Source of the DNA: Adineta vaga
Taxonomy: Eukaryota; Rotifera
Direction: 5' to 3'
Assembly (NCBI GenBank): GCA_021613535.1
Contig: CP075495.1
Coordinates: 682,001 to 746,000 of the forward strand
Length of the DNA: 64,000 nt
The notes under the pieces were generated by a model that was given only the letters and a program-made list of their open reading frames with translations, was not told the DNA's origin and made no database searches. Position 1 is the stretch's first letter; each line of letters begins with the position of its first letter. The position numbers and the translations under genes were made by a program. Shown here one piece after another: positions 11,041 to 22,835 of this stretch.

Positions 11041-11778
11041 AATAATTTCACTTATTTAACACTTCAGAAGAAACTAATTGCTTAGCTATATAAGTCTTAA
11101 TCTTGAGAATTGTTTTCATTTTGAAAAGTTAGGTTTTAATAAATGACGAAGAAAAAGATTTCTCACATATTATCTCTTAAGAGACATTACCATCTGTGTA
11201 TTGTAAAAAATTTAATGAAAGAAAGCTTCTTGCGAAACTTCATGTATATAGTACCGATAACCGATGACGACATTTTAATAGTTGTTGTCGTGGATTTCGT
11301 AATAGCTTCTTCGATTATCTATGAAAAAGTCATTTGATATAACTAGATCTATAGTTACCATAAATATATTGAGAATATAATATGAAGATGTGCATGTTAA
11401 TGATGAAATATTTGGAAATGAACGTATTCAACTAGTTTTAATTTAAAACAAGTATTTCTCTTCTGTTTTATTTAAAATGCAATCAATGATCGACTATGTT
11501 GAAATATTTCACCGATCTTTTTAAGCTGACTAAAAATAATCATTTAAGTGGAAATTTTTATCTGTTCTTTGAAAACGTGTTCTATTTAATCTACGCATTA
11601 ATAAATCAAAGGCGGAAAACGGTTGTTAATTCATTAAAATAATACAATATCGGTTTTCTCTCATCCTTTTCATCAGTATTATAATCATATAAAACAGTTG
11701 GAAACTTGTTAAGCTATTATTATTTTATTCCGCTAACACAAAAAGAGACGCAGCTTCGTAAAGTATAAAGCAAGAGTG

Positions 11779-12726
11779 ATGTCGACTTTAGAAGATGATT
11801 CTTCTTCACAATGGCGAATGGTTATATTTGGAATATTATTAACTGGTGAAATATTATCTATTCCTTGTTATTTATTTCTCCTTTATCATTTTATTCGAGA
11901 GAAAGCTTTACGAAAAAATCTTCAAAATCATTCCATTCTTCTTTTATTGATTTACAATTTTATTCAAGTGACAATTGATTTATCAATGTACTTGAATTTT
12001 TTTCGACATGGATATTATACTTTATTCTATATACCTCTTTGTTATCTACAAGCGTACGTTGCTTATGGAATTTTTTCTGGCGCCCTTCATATTACGTGTT
12101 GGATTTCCATTGAACGACATCTCTTCATCTTTCATTCTAATCTTCTTCGAACAACACGTCGCCGTATTTTATTTCATTACATTCCACTTGGATTCGTTTC
12201 ACTTTATGCACCAGTTCTTTATTTCTATTGGATTATTCTTTATCCTTGTGAACGTATTTATGATCGATATTCATTTGCTTGTGGTGTTGTTTGTTACTAT
12301 TATTCAACTCCTGAATGGTTTTCTCAGTTTGAATTAATCGTGAATTATGTTTTGTCCGTTCTAATGATTGCGATATTTAGTTGTGGTTTATTTATTCGTG
12401 TTCTCATACAAAAACGTCGTTTACAACAAGCAATAGATTGGCGTCGTCAACGTAAAATGATTATTCAATTAATATTAATTTCAAACATTTATCTTGCTTT
12501 CTATCTGCCATTTGTTATTGGTTATATTATATCATGGTTTGGTGTTAGTTCTTTTTATAACAGTAGTTTTGCAAAGTACTCTGTGGTAGCTGCATACTTT
12601 CCTGGAGCTCTAATACCTTATGCAAATCTATCTGCTTTGCCTCAATTGAAACAGAAGTTTCGTGCAATAATGTTTTGGAAACGGCAAACACAGGCAGCTG
12701 TCGTTCCGTTTACAAGACACATTTGA
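11779..12726 (+). CDS. rhodopsin-family 7TM receptor (orphan), intact copy
   Basis: This single-exon 315-residue receptor starts at the ATG (a GTG immediately precedes it). Seven hydrophobic helices are visible, with the TM3 end marked by SIERHLFIFH, an ERH variant of DRY. TM5 is VLSVLMIAIFSCGLFI, TM6 IQLILISNIYLAFYLPFVIGY and TM7 YFPGALIPYANLSALPQ. A basic region (KRRLQQAIDWRRQRK) separates TM5 and TM6. A Cys in the TM2-TM3 loop and others in ECL2 could form the usual disulfide. It is the only intact member of a three-copy tandem array. Ligand unknown. Confidence 0.85.
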   Translation: MSTLEDDSSSQWRMVIFGILLTGEILSIPCYLFLLYHFIREKALRKNLQNHSILLLLIYNFIQVTIDLSMYLNFFRHGYYTLFYIPLCYLQAYVAYGIFSGALHITCWISIERHLFIFHSNLLRTTRRRILFHYIPLGFVSLYAPVLYFYWIILYPCERIYDRYSFACGVVCYYYSTPEWFSQFELIVNYVLSVLMIAIFSCGLFIRVLIQKRRLQQAIDWRRQRKMIIQLILISNIYLAFYLPFVIGYIISWFGVSSFYNSSFAKYSVVAAYFPGALIPYANLSALPQLKQKFRAIMFWKRQTQAAVVPFTRHI

Positions 12727-13224
12727 AATCGAATCATATTTACTGACAATAATTTCATTTATTAAACTATATTTTTGTTGTTCCATGAAATGAAAGTATA
12801 CATTCTTTTAAATAAATAATTCTTGAATATTGTGCGTGTTTTCCCGGTAAGAAATAGTCTGCATTCTTTTCTGTTCAATAAATTGTTGAAGAACAGACAT
12901 TCAACTAGACAAGATGTGTATCATTTTTACATTGAATATTTATTTTGTTCACTGGTGACTTCTATTTTCATACAGAGAAAAATCAAATACTTGGGATTTT
13001 GTTCATCAACTAAATGAAATAACATATTCTACATAAATAATTTCGATTAAAAATCCAATTGATCGAAAAGAAAGAAAAAAGATCACTATGGACTAAATAT
13101 TTTGTATATGTTTTCTTATGATTAAGAACGAAAGAAAAAGAAGAAACTGCATCCATTTATTTGTAGCACGGCGCGATTTGAATACTTACATTTTCATAAA
13201 CAAGTCTTTATTATGTCTGATTTA
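12727..13224. other. intergenic, no supported gene
   Basis: Receptor 3' flank and AT-rich spacer. The open frame near 12823 has no recognisable features. Confidence 0.5.
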
Positions 13225-14030
13225 CCAACAAATTCTTCTCGAGTCAAAATCACACTTGTTATTGGTATCAGTATATATGAAAACGAAATTCTACTATAAT
13301 GACGCAAATGAGATTTCTTATTCATCATGGAGAAGCAAAATTAAACTTAAAACGCAAAGAATTTCAGTCAATAGACAACGATGATAGTATTTTATTTTAT
13401 TTTGCTGGATATGGATCACAATGGGAAGTATAAGATGAAGAATGATTTGAATACAAATTGAAAGTATTATTTAATTCCATCGAATGATTTAAAAAAAGAA
13501 AATATTCAATGAACGGGTTCTGATTTGCTTTTTCTTAGATTATTGTCGAACTTATCGTTTTTATAATTCTTTAAAAGCTAGTTCATTAATTGTATTTGCA
13601 CATGTGCACCGGAAACAAATGCTAATGATGGAAAGAATGAAGAAACATATGGATTATTTACAAAATATCTTCTTCAAAACCAAATGAAGATATTGAAATA
13701 CTTTTATGTCGTGTTAGAAAATAACATACTATGGAAATTCTATTTTAAGATATAATCATGTTTATTTATTCAATGAAAAAAAGGTAAAAATAATTCTATT
13801 TTCTATTTCTTTGTTTTCAAGAAGAAAAATGAAATGTCGAAATTTCGAATCTGAATATTTCAATAATTAGAAATGATTAACGAGAGATCTTAATGTCTAC
13901 AAACACACCCACACCCTCAAGATTGGAATCATCGAATAATGCGTTGGTGTAAAGATAAGAAAGAAGATGAAATAATGGTTGGTAAAAATGAATTAAATCA
14001 ATTATCCTACTTGAATGCTCTCGGCAGTAT
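13225..14030 (+). pseudogene. caspase-NHL pseudogene
   Basis: Out-of-frame pieces of a caspase-like (peptidase C14) domain appear in order: KITLVIGISIYENEIL, then YNDANE after a shift, then DDSILFYFAGYGSQWE with a stop soon after, FLDYCRTYRFYNSLK, and FACAPETNANDGKNEETYG followed by LFTKYLLQNQ. They match the intact caspase-NHL protein at 18727-20543 in order. The catalytic GHG is now GYG, losing the His, and there are several stops and shifts. From about 13923 an NHL blade remnant follows on the same strand (NHRIMRWCKDKKEDEIMVGK), so the ancestor had the same caspase-then-NHL layout. Confidence 0.8.
13903..13921. repeat. telomere-like single arm
   Basis: ACACACCCACACCCTCAA is one C/A-rich arm of the hairpin family. 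It lies between the caspase and NHL parts of the pseudogene, so it may be an insertion. Confidence 0.45.
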
Positions 14031-14244
14031 CCTCGTTGTTATCTTCGCTTTCATCACTCTCAAGAGAAAAACTGTAATTCATATTGACAGAGTTGCATAA
14101 CAACATTGACTTTGTAAACTATTTTGTGATTATTCGAGAAAGAAATTTTAATAAAATAAAAACTATTCATAAGTTTTCGTAAAACAAATCAAGATTTTAT
14201 CTTCAAGAAAAAGATAGACAAAGATTATATTCTTTTTCATCCGG

Positions 14245-14930
14245 TTTTCATTCAAGTCAAAGCTATAAAGCTGATTTATTATTTCCACCAACAATAACTT
14301 CACCTTGTTTTTCTCCTTCACACCAGCGCATTATTCGATCATTGAGACTATCTGCTACGTATATTTAACCCAAACAATCGACTATAACTCCTTGTCGAGC
14401 ATCTTTTTTCCATTCCATTACACGATGATTTTTCATGTCGGATACATAAACCGATTGTTCATCATCAACAAAAATGTACGTAGGACAATTGAGTTGATGA
14501 AAAGCGTCTCCTTGCCTATAGCCACTAGCCACTATTATTCCTTCCTTTTCCTATTTTCCATCTTCTTACTTCATCTTTTTGCCAATTAGAGACATAAAGA
14601 TATCCATATTTATCCATTGCCATACCCCAACAATCAATATTTTTAATGAGAATTTGTTGATTTTGATTTGATCATCGAATGACGTGGTTGTTCCCTCGAT
14701 CTGCGATAATCAATGAATGATCTTGTTGATCAACAGTTAAAGTTGTTGGATCCTGTAATTTATTTCTATCTGCAATAACTTGTTTCTGTTTTGTATTATA
14801 GTTTCATTTAACAACACGATTATTTCTTGAATCAACAATATAAATATTTTTGTCTTGAATAAAAAATGACACGTGGAATTTGTTCCCTAAGCGATTGTTC
14901 AAAAACATCATTGGTAACATCGCTTAATAC
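14245..14930 (-). pseudogene. NHL-repeat pseudogene (ART-NHL type blades)
   Basis: On the minus strand successive NHL blades can be read with interrupting stops and frame changes: KNIYIVDSRNNRVVK, then LIIADRGNNHVIR ending in a stop where W is expected, QILIKNIDCWGMAMDKYG, YLYVSNWQKDEVRRWKIGK, SVYVSDMKNHRVMEWKKD, and IYVADSLNDRIMRWCEGEKQ. The order and wording follow the NHL exon of the ART-NHL genes at 22836-24933 and 31489-33586. It breaks off near 14245 before the last blade. Confidence 0.8.
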
Positions 14931-15282
14931 CATTCTCAACACCTTCATACATATGTTTTTTATGTATCAGAATGGCTATCTCTCTTCATGATTCGTTTCA
15001 ATAATAATAGTAGAAGTATGTCTGTGAAACAATGTTCTATTCAAAACATACAAAATATATATAGAAATACTGTTATTGATACTGTACAGAATCAGAAAGT
15101 TATCATAAATGTGTATGACGACGATAAATTTAATTATGTAAAGCTGACTGCGTTTGAGGGTTAGTGTGAGAATCAACCGATAGGTAGTATTAATTATATA
15201 TAAGTTTGTATAAACGTGAATGTGAAAATAAAACATGCTTATTCAGCTACATAGTCATTTTTATTTTCAAAAACTGATTGTC

Positions 15283-15500
15283 ATTCACGACTGAATTCAA
15301 ATCTTTGGATTCGATTATTTCCAAAATCAATAACATACATATTTTTATTGAAATCAAATGATAAATTAGTTAGATGATTTAATTGATTTCATTTCCACCA
15401 ACAACAATTTTATACCTCCTTTCCCTCCTTTAGACCAATACATGACTCGATGATTATCACAATCTGGGATAAAGATTCGATGAAAATACTCACCAAACAT
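15283..15500 (-). pseudogene. NHL C-terminal blade fragment, displaced
   Basis: The minus strand reads IPDCDNHRVMYWSKGGKGG, then after a shift IVVGGNEINQLNHLTNLSF, and ends MYVIDFGNNRIQRFEFSRE and a stop. This is the last part of an NHL propeller, the piece the neighbouring pseudogene lacks, but it lies on its 5' side. Either a rearrangement moved it or it is the tail of another lost copy. About 300 bases of unrelated AT-rich DNA separate the two. Confidence 0.7.
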
Positions 15501-15911
15501 GTTGAGAGTGTGTCGGTAATGATACATCTTTATTGAACACGCACACACACACACCGTAATGGATCAGTTCATGAAGGTCTATAATCATAATTAATATTTA
15601 TCACGCCTATGAGAAGAAAATATGAATACAAAGATTTTTCTGTAAAAGAAAATATTTCATAATCTGACAACTCTAAGAATATAATATCATTGATGCATAT
15701 AAAAATGAAGAAAAAAATCCGACAGGAATAATTGTCGATTGTCTCTTAAGGAAGAAAAATGTCAGAGAGATTTTCTTTCCTGTTCGCATCAAGTAAAAAA
15801 GAATAATGATATGTAGTTTGCTCTTGTCTTAATAAAAAAAAGAGATTGCCGTAAAAAGTAGTCTTATTAACACTTTTTCATTCTTCATTTTAAGAAAAAA
15901 GACGCAAAAAA
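15501..15911. other. intergenic
   Basis: Contains a short CA microsatellite (15539-15554) and the presumed promoter of the EF-hand gene. Nothing else can be supported. Confidence 0.5.
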
Positions 15912-16881
15912 ATGGGTGGACATAGTTCAAAAAAAGGCTTTACTGAATGGGATTTAATTGAATTTAGTAATATGACTGGTAAATCATCTTTTCTTTTTTT
16001 TACAAAAAAATATGATTTCTTTATTTTGATTCAGATGTTCCATTGACAACAGTTGAACAGATTTATAAAGAATTTCAACATATTACAGGAACAAATAATA
16101 AAATGGATAAAAAACAATTTCGTCATTTATACAAACAAATGTATATAAGTGCTCAATCAAGAACAAATACAGCACCATTCATTAAAGATCATGATTTAGA
16201 TAAAATGTCTGATCATGTTTTTGAAATTTATGATTCAGATGGATCAGGTTTGAAATTCTTTCTTTTCATTTCTCGTTATTATTATTATCTATTTATTTAT
16301 TTCATTTAGGAAAATTAACTTTTGAAGGTATAAAAATTCATTTTTACGAAAAAAGAGAAAAAAAAACAAATTTTAATTATATTTTTTTAGAATTTGCTGA
16401 ACTTTATTTAATGCTTAATCATTATAGTGGAAAAACATCGAATGGTGTTACATATCGAGAAAAATTTAATTATCTTTTAGATCAATATGATATAACACCT
16501 GGTTAGATTTACATAAGTTTTTTTTTCTTTTGAAATTCTTTTTCTTTAGGTTATATAACACGTGAACATGGTCAACAAGTTTTTCATCGTTTAAATCAAT
16601 ACAATCGGTATATAGAAATCTTTTTTGTTATTGAATAAGAAAACATTTTCATTTAGTTTAAGTAATTTAAATACAAATAAACAAATTTCAAATCCAACAA
16701 CATGGGAACACCATTGGAATAAACTTGATGATGGAACTGGACGGTATTTTAGTTATATATCAATTGTATTTGTATTCAAATTCACTTTTTCATTTCATTT
16801 AGAGTATCAAAAGATAAACTTATTGATTATGTTACTGAATCAAATGAATATAAACATCATTTTCATCCTACACCTACTTAA
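15912..16881 (+). CDS. EF-hand calcium-binding protein, N-myristoylated type
   Basis: Seven short exons splice in frame with GT-AG introns: 15912-15978, 16035-16247, 16310-16327, 16391-16501, 16550-16607, 16657-16743 and 16803-16881, giving 210 residues. The N-terminus MGGHSSKKG is a classic N-myristoylation signal of the neuronal-calcium-sensor kind. A complete EF-hand loop, DSDGSGKLTFEE, spans the 16247/16310 and 16327/16391 junctions, so an 18-nt micro-exon encodes its centre. Other EF-hand-like segments are degenerate. A membrane-associated calcium sensor is likely, but the exact subfamily cannot be named. Confidence 0.85.
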
Positions 16882-17146
16882 TTTCAATTTATATGTTTGT
16901 CGTTGTATTTTAAACAATATATATATATTTAATCATGCGAAACAAAAAGAAAAATTTCTCCTGTCCAGAGAAGAGAGTAATAGTGGGCTTTACATGAATT
17001 CATTTAGAAATAAACTATTTTATGTGTAGATAAAGTTGAGCATAACTAACATCTGTTGCTTTATTTTTCCTTTAATCTTTTTCAAAGGAAATAACAAGTC
17101 AGTTTTTCTTCGATATTTTCTTTTTCATTGGAATACACAAAAGGAT

Positions 17147-18576
17147 ATGCCTAACAACGCCGTTGGAGTTACCGAAGTAATTTCTTATTCTTAATTTCAT
17201 TCTAATAAATAATCGGCTTTTTTGTCTTAGTCTCAAGCAAATCCTTTGACTCGATCACAATTATTGTATAAATTTAAAATATTTAAAAAAAATATTTCAC
17301 ACTCTCTTTCTTCTTCTTTCTCTTAGATATGAATATGTTCGAAAAAAGCTAAAGAAAATTATCTTAATTAGTATTATTTCTATTGTGATAATAATATCAA
17401 GTGTTATTCTCACAATTTTCATACCAAAAAAACAATCAATTACCCTAATAACTGAAACAAGAATAACTCGAACAACAACGACAATTCAAACAACGACTTC
17501 ATCGAAAACAATTAGAAGTAAGAATAATCAAAGTTTGAACAAGAATGTTTGATGAGAAATTTCATTTAGAATGGACAGAAACTGGAAAAATAAATTTACC
17601 TCGAGGGTCTCACACAGCAACTGTATTAAAAAATGGAAAAGTATTGATTACAGGTGGTGCAGACTTGGAGTCTAGTCTCTCGAAATGTGAATTGTATGAT
17701 CCACGAACAGGTAAATGGAAAACAGTAGCGAGTATGTCCATTGGAAGAACAGATCATACAGCATCCCTATTGGCAAATGGATTAGTATTAGTTACTGGAG
17801 GAGAAACGCTTGATAAATTTCATCAAAGCGCTGAACTGTATAATGTATCAAAAAATACATGGAAAAAGACTGGAAATATGTTTCATGCACGTAGTGATCA
17901 CACTGCAACTGTTTTGAAGAATGGAAAAGTATTAGTTACTGGTGGAATAACGAATGAATATATATATTTAAACACTGCCGAATTGTATGATCCATCTACA
18001 GAGACTTGGACAATGACTGATAGTATGTTTTTCGATCGTATATTTCATACAGCATCTTTATTATCAGATGGTAATGTGTTAATTACTGGTGGATATTGTA
18101 AGGATCTGTTGATTAATCGGAATAGTACTGAACTATATAACTCAACATCAGGTAAATGGATACTTACAAGTCATATGCATAAAAAACGATCCGACCACAC
18201 AGCAACCGTATTAACAGATGGAAACGTTTTAATAGCTGGTGGTCAGTATAATGATACTGATTCTCTTGTCAGTGCCGAATTGTATGATCCAATAACAAAT
18301 CAATGGACAAGTGCAGGCAACATGAACATATCACGTATGTATCATACAGCATCTCTCTTATCAGATGGAACAGTTTTAGTCACTGGTGGATTGGATTTTG
18401 AAAGTCAAGATAGTACTGAGTTATATGATCCATTAACAAACAGTTGGACACAGATGGATTCTATGAAACTGGGACGTGTTCATCATACGGCGTCTCTATT
18501 AGAAGACGGACGAATATTAGTTACTGGTAGCGGAGGCGACATTAGTGATAGAGGAAGAATTACAGAACTCTATTGA
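17147..18576 (+). CDS. single-pass (type II) membrane protein with seven kelch repeats
   Basis: Four exons, 17147-17176, 17231-17265, 17327-17517 and 17570-18576, join in frame to 420 residues. A short cytosolic N-terminus with KKLKK is followed by one TM helix (IILISIISIVIIISSVILTIF). Next come a Thr-rich stalk (TRTTTTIQTTTSSK) and seven repeats of the type HTATVLKNGKVLVTGG...AELYDP..TW. This is a kelch beta-propeller of the galactose-oxidase/kelch class, with an outside orientation expected. No galactose-oxidase catalytic residues are seen, so binding or adhesion is more likely than catalysis. The start is the first ATG of a short exon and is less certain than the rest. Confidence 0.85.
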
Positions 18577-18726
18577 TTAATTTTCTTTTTACAAAACTAA
18601 CAATTGAATGATAAAAAGTCTTGTTGAAATATATTTATTTTTACTGTACTCATAAATGACAAATAAGAAACAATATAAACTTAAAAAATTGAGCTTAAAT
18701 TTAAATTTATTTATTTTTTCTTTCTT

Positions 18727-20543
18727 TTATGATGTATCGATATCAAATTTTTGAACACGATCGTTACTACAATCAACAACATAGAGACGACCTTCACGAT
18801 CAATAGCAACACCTGTTGGACAACTAAATTGATTTGATTGTTTTCCTCGTCCTTTTTCTCCAACGACAATACTTCCTTCATTTGCACCTCGTAACCAACG
18901 TACAATTCGATGATTATAACAATCAGCAATATAAATACTTCCAAAATGATCAACAATAACACCTTCTGGATGAGATAATTGTGTAAGATTATTACCTTGA
19001 CCATGTCCACCAGCAACAAGAATACCTTCTTTAGCATCTTTTTTCCATTTCATAATTCGATTATTATTTCGATCAGAAACATAAATTGAAAGTTCATGAT
19101 CAACAAAGATAAATGTCGGAAAATTTAATTGATTTAAATGATCACCTTTTCCATTTCCACCCGCAACAATAGTTCCATATGTTTCATTTTGTTTCCATCG
19201 TCGAACTTCATTATTTTCTGTATCAGATACATAAAGATCTCCATAATAATCAACTGTTAAACCACAACAATTTATATTTGATATAATTGTTTGTTGATTT
19301 AAACGATTACGACGTGAACAACGAACAACACGTCGATTTCCATAATCACAAATAATTAATGAATCACTTATTTTATCTACAATAACATCCGTTGGACGAT
19401 TTAATTGATCTGAACGATTTCCTTTTCCATTTCCACCTGCAACAACTTGTCCATTATTTGCACCACATTTCCATTCAACAATTCGATGATTTCCAAGATC
19501 AGCTATGTAAATTTTATGTTCATTTGTTTGAATACCAATTCCATGTGGACAATATAATTGATTTGTTTGTGTTCCATTACCATATCCACCTGCAATTGTT
19601 GTTCCATATTGTTTCCATTTGGTATTAATTTCTAAATTTTTCGAAAGAATACTTCGTGCTAAAAGAACAAAAATTATCTGAATTATTCTTTAAAAAAAAG
19701 AAATTCAATATCTTACCAAGATTAGCTAAAGGTGTTTCATTTAAAAAGACATGTCCACGTCGATATAATGCATTGATACTTAATGGTCGTTGTCTCCGAT
19801 TACTTTCTTCGAAAACATCAGCAGCAATACCTTGAAAAATTTGAACAATATCTTCATTAGGATTTGCAATATGTTTTAATAAATGTTTTGTAAATAAACC
19901 ATTTCGTTCATCATCTAAACCATCACTTGCTGTTTGATCAGCATCACATGCAAATTGTATAAATGTTCCAGCAGGAGATTTCATTGTATGTAAACCTTTA
20001 CCTTCTGTTACAGCTAGAAGAACAAAAAAAAGTCATTTGTTAGAAAGAATAAACATTGGAAATTTAAAGAAAAGAAGAGATAAAACCTTTAGGTTTTGGA
20101 CTTCGTTTTGGCCAATATAATCGACAACAATCAAGAATACATATTGTAACATAGGAAGAAGTTTTTTCTGCTAATCTTTTAATTGTACGTTCAACCGGAA
20201 TAGCAAAATCTTCAACATCATCTTCAGTTTCAATTTGTCCATCATCAATTGGCATAAGATAATTTGTTCCTTTAATTTGATAACCATGTCCAGAAAAATA
20301 AAATAAAACTAAATCACCATCATTGATTGTCTTAGAAAAACTATTGATTGTTGCAATCATTTGTGAACTTGTTAGATCAAGTTTTGTTGTCACATGAAAA
20401 CGAATATTTGATAAAATTTCACTAAGATCATTCGCATCATTATTACAATGACGAAGTTTACTTTCTGGTCGAATATAATTATTATTTCCAATAACAAGTG
20501 CTAATTTTCGACGAGGATGTAATGTTCGATGGATTGTAGCCAT
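18727..20543 (-). CDS. caspase (peptidase C14)-NHL propeller fusion protein
   Basis: Three exons, 20087-20543, 19717-20013 and 18727-19658, join in frame to 561 residues. Residues 1-250 are a caspase/metacaspase-like domain: RKLALVIGNNNY, catalytic His in FYFSGHGYQ, catalytic Cys in LDCCRLYW, and p10-like NGLFTKHLLKH. The rest is a six-blade NHL propeller with blade signatures such as DLGNHRIVEW, DYGNRRVVRC, DTENNEVRRW, DRNNNRIMKW, DCYNHRIVRW and DCSNDRVQKF. There is no signal peptide, so it is probably cytosolic. The propeller may sense a ligand that triggers the protease; that is inference. Related pseudogenes lie at 13225-14030 and 34270-34500. Confidence 0.9.
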
Positions 20544-22835
20544 GAAGTTTTTATCTCAAAGTTAAGAAAAAAAAAAGAAAAGTACAAGGCAATATCGATG
20601 ATTTCTGACATGACACTCAAAAACGATCCAATCAAAGGACGATGAATACGCGACAAGTATGAAGATGCACTTGTTTAATTATCTCCTTGAGTATTAAATT
20701 GTACTCTTTCCATCAAATGAATATATTTTCATCAATGTCTTTTGTATTTCTCTCTGTCTCACTCAACTCATATTCATTTATTAAAAATAAATATAATAAT
20801 AATAATAATAATCATCATTATTCAATACATTACTTGATCATTAGACGTATCTCTTAGAAGAGAAAAGAACGAAAGTGCAATGATGAGTTAAACACTGTCA
20901 ATGATACACATAATGTACATGGACACAGGAAAGAGAAGGGAGAAAAAAAGAGAACGGATTGTCAAATAAATACATCACTATTGAACTATTGAAGCGCTTA
21001 CATATTGACTTGTGAATAACGATGTGACGTCAGTGTCATTGCTTGGTGCGAGTGATACACGTGGGTGTGTCAATATCAAACAGGAAGAAAAAAATGATAT
21101 TGAAAAGCAACTTATCGTCAAGGAATAGAAATGTTTGTATAATTGAATAAGGTTATCTTATAATTTGTGAGAATTTATTTCTCATTAAGTAAATCATAAG
21201 CTAAACGACACAAATATTTTTATTAATTTATCAGATTAGTTCTTTTCAGTGTACTCAAATAGTGAATATAATATTATTAATATAATCCTTCTGACTAACT
21301 ACAAAGCCAGACATTTACGAAATTTCAAAACTACTGGTCATTTGAGACATTTCTAAACATCTTGGTTTCTGGATGCAGTTTTTGTGCATTTTGAGACTTT
21401 TCTAAATTATCGAATAATTGAACCTTTGATTGGTTTTATAATAAGAATTGCAACTCTCGATGTATATTTCATAATACTTTCATTGTTATGTTTAATAGTC
21501 AATTTAGAATTATACTTATCGTTAATTTCAATGTATTTATTTTCTCTTTTGTATTTTATTATATTTTGTATTTGAACATTTTTATGTGAATTTCTATAAT
21601 TCAAGAAAATGTTCATTTGTTTCATGTATATTCTAATATTAATGATTATAATTTCGATTAATTTTACTTCGTTGGATTAACTATATTTAATTATATAAAT
21701 AACATAAATTATTTTATGTATTTTTATTAAATATCGATTGAATTTCATAACGATACATTTAGTTCTTCAGTAGAATGTCATATTTTATTTTAATTCAAAT
21801 AGTTTCGTGTTCATCAACGGATAAGTTTCTTGTTGGAAAATTGAGAAGAACATTTGAATTAATTTTAGATTTAGTTTTGATAATTTCATTTCTAAGAATA
21901 ATTCTTTGATGAAAACTTTCTAATAGAACAATTTTGTGAAATCTTTTATGTTGATCGATTTTTAATTTATATAAAAAGTAAATGATGAATTAATATTATT
22001 TCGATCAAAAATATTGATATTTGAATGATTCACAGTCAATAAAGATATTTTTGTTTTACAGTTACTTTCGTAAATGACGCGTTTCATCGATCAACTCTAC
22101 AATCATTTGACTTTCTTCGTTTTCATTTCTGTGAATATTTTTTCTGTTCTTTCGTCATTCGTTCGTTGTTTTTCTCTGTTAAATTCTTAATTTGTTAAAT
22201 ATTCTTTTATATTTTTCATTTTGAAAATAATATCTTCGATCATTTCATCAATCAAAATAAACTCAAATTCAACAAAATTTAAATAACTTTTCCATCCGAT
22301 TTCAACTTTTTTTTTTCTTCGTTTTCACTCGTAAAATTTGTTGAAGTTTTAAGAAATCACATCGAATTTGTCAAAACATTCGCAAAAAGAATCGTTTTTT
22401 AGAAATATTTCTTCAAACAACATTTACAAATAATTTTCTTCGAAAATCCTTCGAATCCAAATTAATATTTAATCATTTTAAATCGATATTTGATCAAAAC
22501 AAATTCTTTTTTTTATTTTCAAAGAAACAAAATTATCAAAAACACAAAATCTTTGATTCAACGAACATTTTTATCAAATCAAAACATTTCTTCTGCATAA
22601 TTTCATTTCAATTTAATCAAAAATCATTTTTCACGACAAGAAAAATTCTTTGACAAATCAATTTCAGCGAAACAAATCAACTTTTTCATTTTTTTCCATT
22701 CTAAGTCTTTACAAAAAACTAAAAGATTTTCTCAATTTTATTTCGAAAAAAATCTTTTTTCTTTTTTAAAATCAAAATCAAATCAACAAAAATCGTTTTT
22801 TATCAAATCTTTTCGTTTGAAATACAAAGTTCATT
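20544..22835. other. long AT-rich intergenic region
   Basis: No supported gene. An (AAT)n tract lies near 20786-20812. From about 22140 onward the DNA is homologous to sequence before the second ART-NHL copy (about 30305-30395 and 30860-31488), showing that the duplicated block extends past the stop codons. Short hydrophobic frames near 21400-21620 look like chance AT-rich reading. Confidence 0.5.

Noticed and set aside
12008-12337. Alternative frame inside the intact 7TM receptor
   Set aside because: Hydrophobic out-of-frame shadow of the receptor coding sequence.
14976-15236. 86-codon hydrophobic frame between NHL fragments
   Set aside because: Ile/Tyr/Leu-rich reading of AT-rich DNA without signal or motif.
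20786-20812. AAT microsatellite as CRISPR-like or structured array
   Set aside because: Simple trinucleotide repeat; no spacer structure, and the genome is eukaryotic.
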